From contig CAMWTF010000089.1 in the NCBI GenBank assembly GCA_947177105.1, positions 1 through 8,291 of the forward strand: 8,291 nt of DNA, in the 5' to 3' direction. The stretch is from an uncultured Lachnospiraceae bacterium. GTDB lineage: Bacteria > Bacillota > Clostridia > Lachnospirales > Lachnospiraceae. The translations under genes were made by a program, and so were the position numbers. Below, piece after piece: positions 6,486 through 8,291 of this stretch; within the stretch, counting starts at the first letter, position 1; each line of letters opens with the position of its first letter. The notes under the pieces were generated by a model. It saw only the letters and a list, made by a program, of their open reading frames with translations, had not been told where the DNA came from and did no database searches.

Positions 6486-7762
6486 TGATTATAAAAAAGT
6501 TTACGGGAAAAACAGAGGCAGAGGCCACGGAAGCTGCCCGGAAGGAGTTGGGCAGCGGTGTGGTAATCATGAGCGTCCGCCAGATAAAGCCCAAGGGAGT
6601 TTTAGCGGCATTTAAATCAAAACTGACGGAAGTGACTGCCGCCCTGGAGGAGGAACCCCAGCGCAGCGCCTATGTCAGAAGAGAACAGGCGCCTCTCACA
6701 GCGACAGCGGCTCCTAAGGCTAATACTGCGACGCAGCCAGCTTCGGACTCCAGCGCTGCACGTAGTATTGAGGAAAAACTCGAGAATCTGCAAACCCTGT
6801 TGGAGAGCCAGCTTCAAGCCCGTCAGTCCTTACAGCCGGAGAATCAGCCGTACAAGACGGAGGGGGCGGACGGATCGGCAGGAGAGCCGCGCCCGGGCGA
6901 GGTGGAGCAGTCCGAGCGGGATTCCTCGTCCGAGACAGAGGAGAATGCGGAGCAGAATGATGAGTTGAAGAAATTCCGTCAGCTGATCTACGACACCATG
7001 GTGGAGAATGAAGTGGATGAGAAATATCTGGAGAAGGTCATGGAGGAGATTGACAAGATCCAGAAGCCTAATATGCCTTTTGACTATCTGTTAGCCAGCA
7101 TTTATCAGAGGATGATTCTGAAGTTTGGCAAGGCGGAGGAAGACACGGAGGTGTCTCAGAGACCCAGGATTATAACTTTCATCGGCCCTACTGGCGTGGG
7201 AAAAACTACCACCATCGCCAAGATAGCAAGCCGTTATGTGGTGGATCAGAAAAAGCAGGTGGCCCTGCTGACTCTGGACACCTATCGGATTGCGGCGGCA
7301 GAGCAGCTGCGCACCTATGCTAATATCCTGATGGTGCCTTTCCGGGTGGTGTACACAGAGGAGGAACTGGCGACGGCTATCCAGGATTTTCAGGATTATG
7401 AGTATATCCTGGTGGACACGCCGGGACATTCGCCCCAGAACAAAGAGCAGCTGGGCAATTTAAAGCGGATGTTGGCACAAATAAAACAAGCAGCGGAGTG
7501 TCGTTTTTATCTGGTGCTAAGCGCCACTACCAAATACCGGGATCTGATCAAGATTGCGGATAGTTACAAACAGATTGCGGACTATCAGTTGATTTTTACC
7601 AAGCTGGACGAGACGGAAGCGTTTGGGAATCTATTGAATATGCGGCTCTATACAGACACTACCATCGCCTATGTGACACATGGGCAGAATGTACCGGACG
7701 ACATTGAACCGTTCAATCCCCAAAAGACCGTGAAAAAGCTGTTGGGTGGGGGACGACAGTGA
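6485..7762 (+). CDS. flhF: Flagellar SRP-type GTPase FlhF
   Basis: This 425-residue protein starts at ATG 6485 in a TAATG overlap with flhA; a GGTGA site lies 7 nt upstream. Residues 1-50 are the FlhF-specific basic domain (MIIKKFTGKTEAEATEAARKEL). Residues of about 55-158 form a variable linker rich in Glu, Ser, Ala and Gln. A helical N domain follows (about 160-225), then the G domain. G1 is GPTGVGKTTT at 234-243, the G2 region is DTYRIAAAEQL from D265, and G4 is TKLDET at 372-377. G3 reads DTPGH (311-315) where SRP GTPases usually have DTAGR. FlhF in other bacteria dimerises with GTP at the membrane and marks where flagella are built, with FlhG as its activator. The flhG gene lies 31 nt downstream, as expected. 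Confidence 0.95.
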   Translation: MIIKKFTGKTEAEATEAARKELGSGVVIMSVRQIKPKGVLAAFKSKLTEVTAALEEEPQRSAYVRREQAPLTATAAPKANTATQPASDSSAARSIEEKLENLQTLLESQLQARQSLQPENQPYKTEGADGSAGEPRPGEVEQSERDSSSETEENAEQNDELKKFRQLIYDTMVENEVDEKYLEKVMEEIDKIQKPNMPFDYLLASIYQRMILKFGKAEEDTEVSQRPRIITFIGPTGVGKTTTIAKIASRYVVDQKKQVALLTLDTYRIAAAEQLRTYANILMVPFRVVYTEEELATAIQDFQDYEYILVDTPGHSPQNKEQLGNLKRMLAQIKQAAECRFYLVLSATTKYRDLIKIADSYKQIADYQLIFTKLDETEAFGNLLNMRLYTDTTIAYVTHGQNVPDDIEPFNPQKTVKKLLGGGRQ

Positions 7763-7778
7763 GCGGTCTTATCATTTC

Positions 7779-7787
7779 AGGAAAGGA
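7779..7787 (+). promoter_or_regulatory. Shine-Dalgarno site for flhG (AGGAAAGGA)
   Basis: AGGAAAGGA lies 6 nt before ATG 7794 in the short flhF-flhG gap and supports that start. Confidence 0.75.
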
Positions 7788-7793
7788 TAGCAT

Positions 7794-8291
7794 ATGGACC
7801 AGGCTGAACAACTACGAATAATCAAAGCGGGACAGCAGTCCAGACCTCTGGCCAGGGTGATTACCGTCACCAGCGGCAAAGGCGGTGTGGGCAAGTCAAA
7901 CACTTCCATCAACCTGGCGATACAGTTCCGAAAGATGGGACAGCGGGTGATCATACTGGATGCGGATTTTGGACTGGCCAACATAGAGATCATGTTTGGA
8001 ACAGTGCCAAAGCATAATCTGTGTGACTTGATTTATCAAGGTAAAAATATCAAAGAAATCATTACCTGGGGCGCTATGGATGTGGGCTTCATCTCCGGCG
8101 GCTCAGGGATAGTGGGCATGGCCAACTTAAGCCGGGATTATCTGGTATATATAATACGGAATCTGGCGCAGCTGGATGCGATTGCCGATATTATTATTGT
8201 GGATACCGGCGCGGGAATCTCGGATGCGGTGCTGGAGTTTCTGGTGGCCAGTGGGGAGATTCTGCTGGTGACTACGCCAGAGCCTACCTCC
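7794..8291 (+). CDS. flhG: Flagellar number regulator FlhG (YlxH), MinD-like ATPase, N-terminal 166 residues
   Basis: The frame opens at ATG 7794 and is still open at the right edge, so the C-terminal part is missing. The protein begins M-DQAEQLR; the DQAxxLR motif is the element by which B. subtilis FlhG stimulates FlhF GTPase, with the Gln (Q3 here) contributing to catalysis. The deviant Walker A motif SGKGGVGKS (residues 27-35) has signature Lys K29 and P-loop K34. The switch I/A' segment is ILDADFGLANIEI with D58. The Walker B-like segment is IIIVDTGAGIS with D137, followed by LLVTTPEPTS, all typical of MinD/ParA ATPases. The flhF neighbour and DQAxxLR separate it from cell-division MinD. 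A MinD-type membrane-targeting helix, if present, would be downstream of the window. In the family FlhG limits flagellar number and interacts with C-ring proteins, which here would be the FliN/FliY at the left edge. Confidence 0.95.
   Translation, partial: MDQAEQLRIIKAGQQSRPLARVITVTSGKGGVGKSNTSINLAIQFRKMGQRVIILDADFGLANIEIMFGTVPKHNLCDLIYQGKNIKEIITWGAMDVGFISGGSGIVGMANLSRDYLVYIIRNLAQLDAIADIIIVDTGAGISDAVLEFLVASGEILLVTTPEPTS

Noticed and set aside
6672..6968. 98-residue Arg-rich open frame inside the flhF linker
   Set aside because: It is a shifted frame of a low-complexity, Glu/Ser/Gln-rich linker, which naturally leaves alternative frames open; it has no domain or start signal.

Overview
The window is a stretch of a large flagellar/chemotaxis operon. 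Every gene lies on the + strand, in the order fliN/fliY (3' end) - cheY - fliO - fliP - fliQ - fliR - flhB - flhA - flhF - flhG (5' end). The order matches the fla/che operon layout known from Bacillus subtilis and motile Clostridia. Base composition looks close to 50% GC. The FlhB N-terminus (a LQFFA stretch before the TEPAT/KKLSDARKEGQVAKS motif) and the Met/Gln/Pro-rich linker before the FliN domain suggest a motile member of the Clostridia, probably Lachnospiraceae. That assignment is inferred from protein style only.

Layout. Bases 1-416 hold the C-terminal part of a switch-complex protein whose start lies outside the window; it opens inside a four-copy 21-bp tandem repeat. Bases 447-809 are cheY. 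Bases 809-3177 encode the membrane export-gate proteins FliO, FliP, FliQ and FliR, packed with overlaps or gaps of at most 29 nt. Bases 3174-6485 encode FlhB (the autocleaving substrate-specificity switch) and FlhA (the export-gate ring). They are separated by a 144-nt gap, the only sizeable non-coding stretch in the window. Bases 6485-7762 encode the SRP-type GTPase FlhF. Bases 7794-8291 encode the first 166 residues of the MinD-like ATPase FlhG, which runs off the right edge.

How the genes work together. FliP, FliQ, FliR, FlhB and FlhA form the flagellar type III export gate, and FliO assists assembly of the FliP ring. FliN/FliY is part of the C-ring to which phosphorylated CheY binds to control rotation. 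FlhF and FlhG set flagellar number and position, and FlhG carries the DQAxxLR motif known to stimulate FlhF GTPase. No promoter or terminator could be recognised, so the transcript probably enters and leaves the window. Regulation visible here is mostly translational: overlapping stop/start codons (TAATG twice, GTGA once), a 17-nt fliO/fliP overlap, and GTG and TTG starts on flhB and flhA with strong Shine-Dalgarno sites.

This is a conserved housekeeping motility locus and I see no new biological system in it. The points most worth a second look are the nearly perfect repeat in the FliN/FliY linker, possible alternative hairpins just upstream of flhA, and a non-standard G3 motif (DTPGH) in FlhF.
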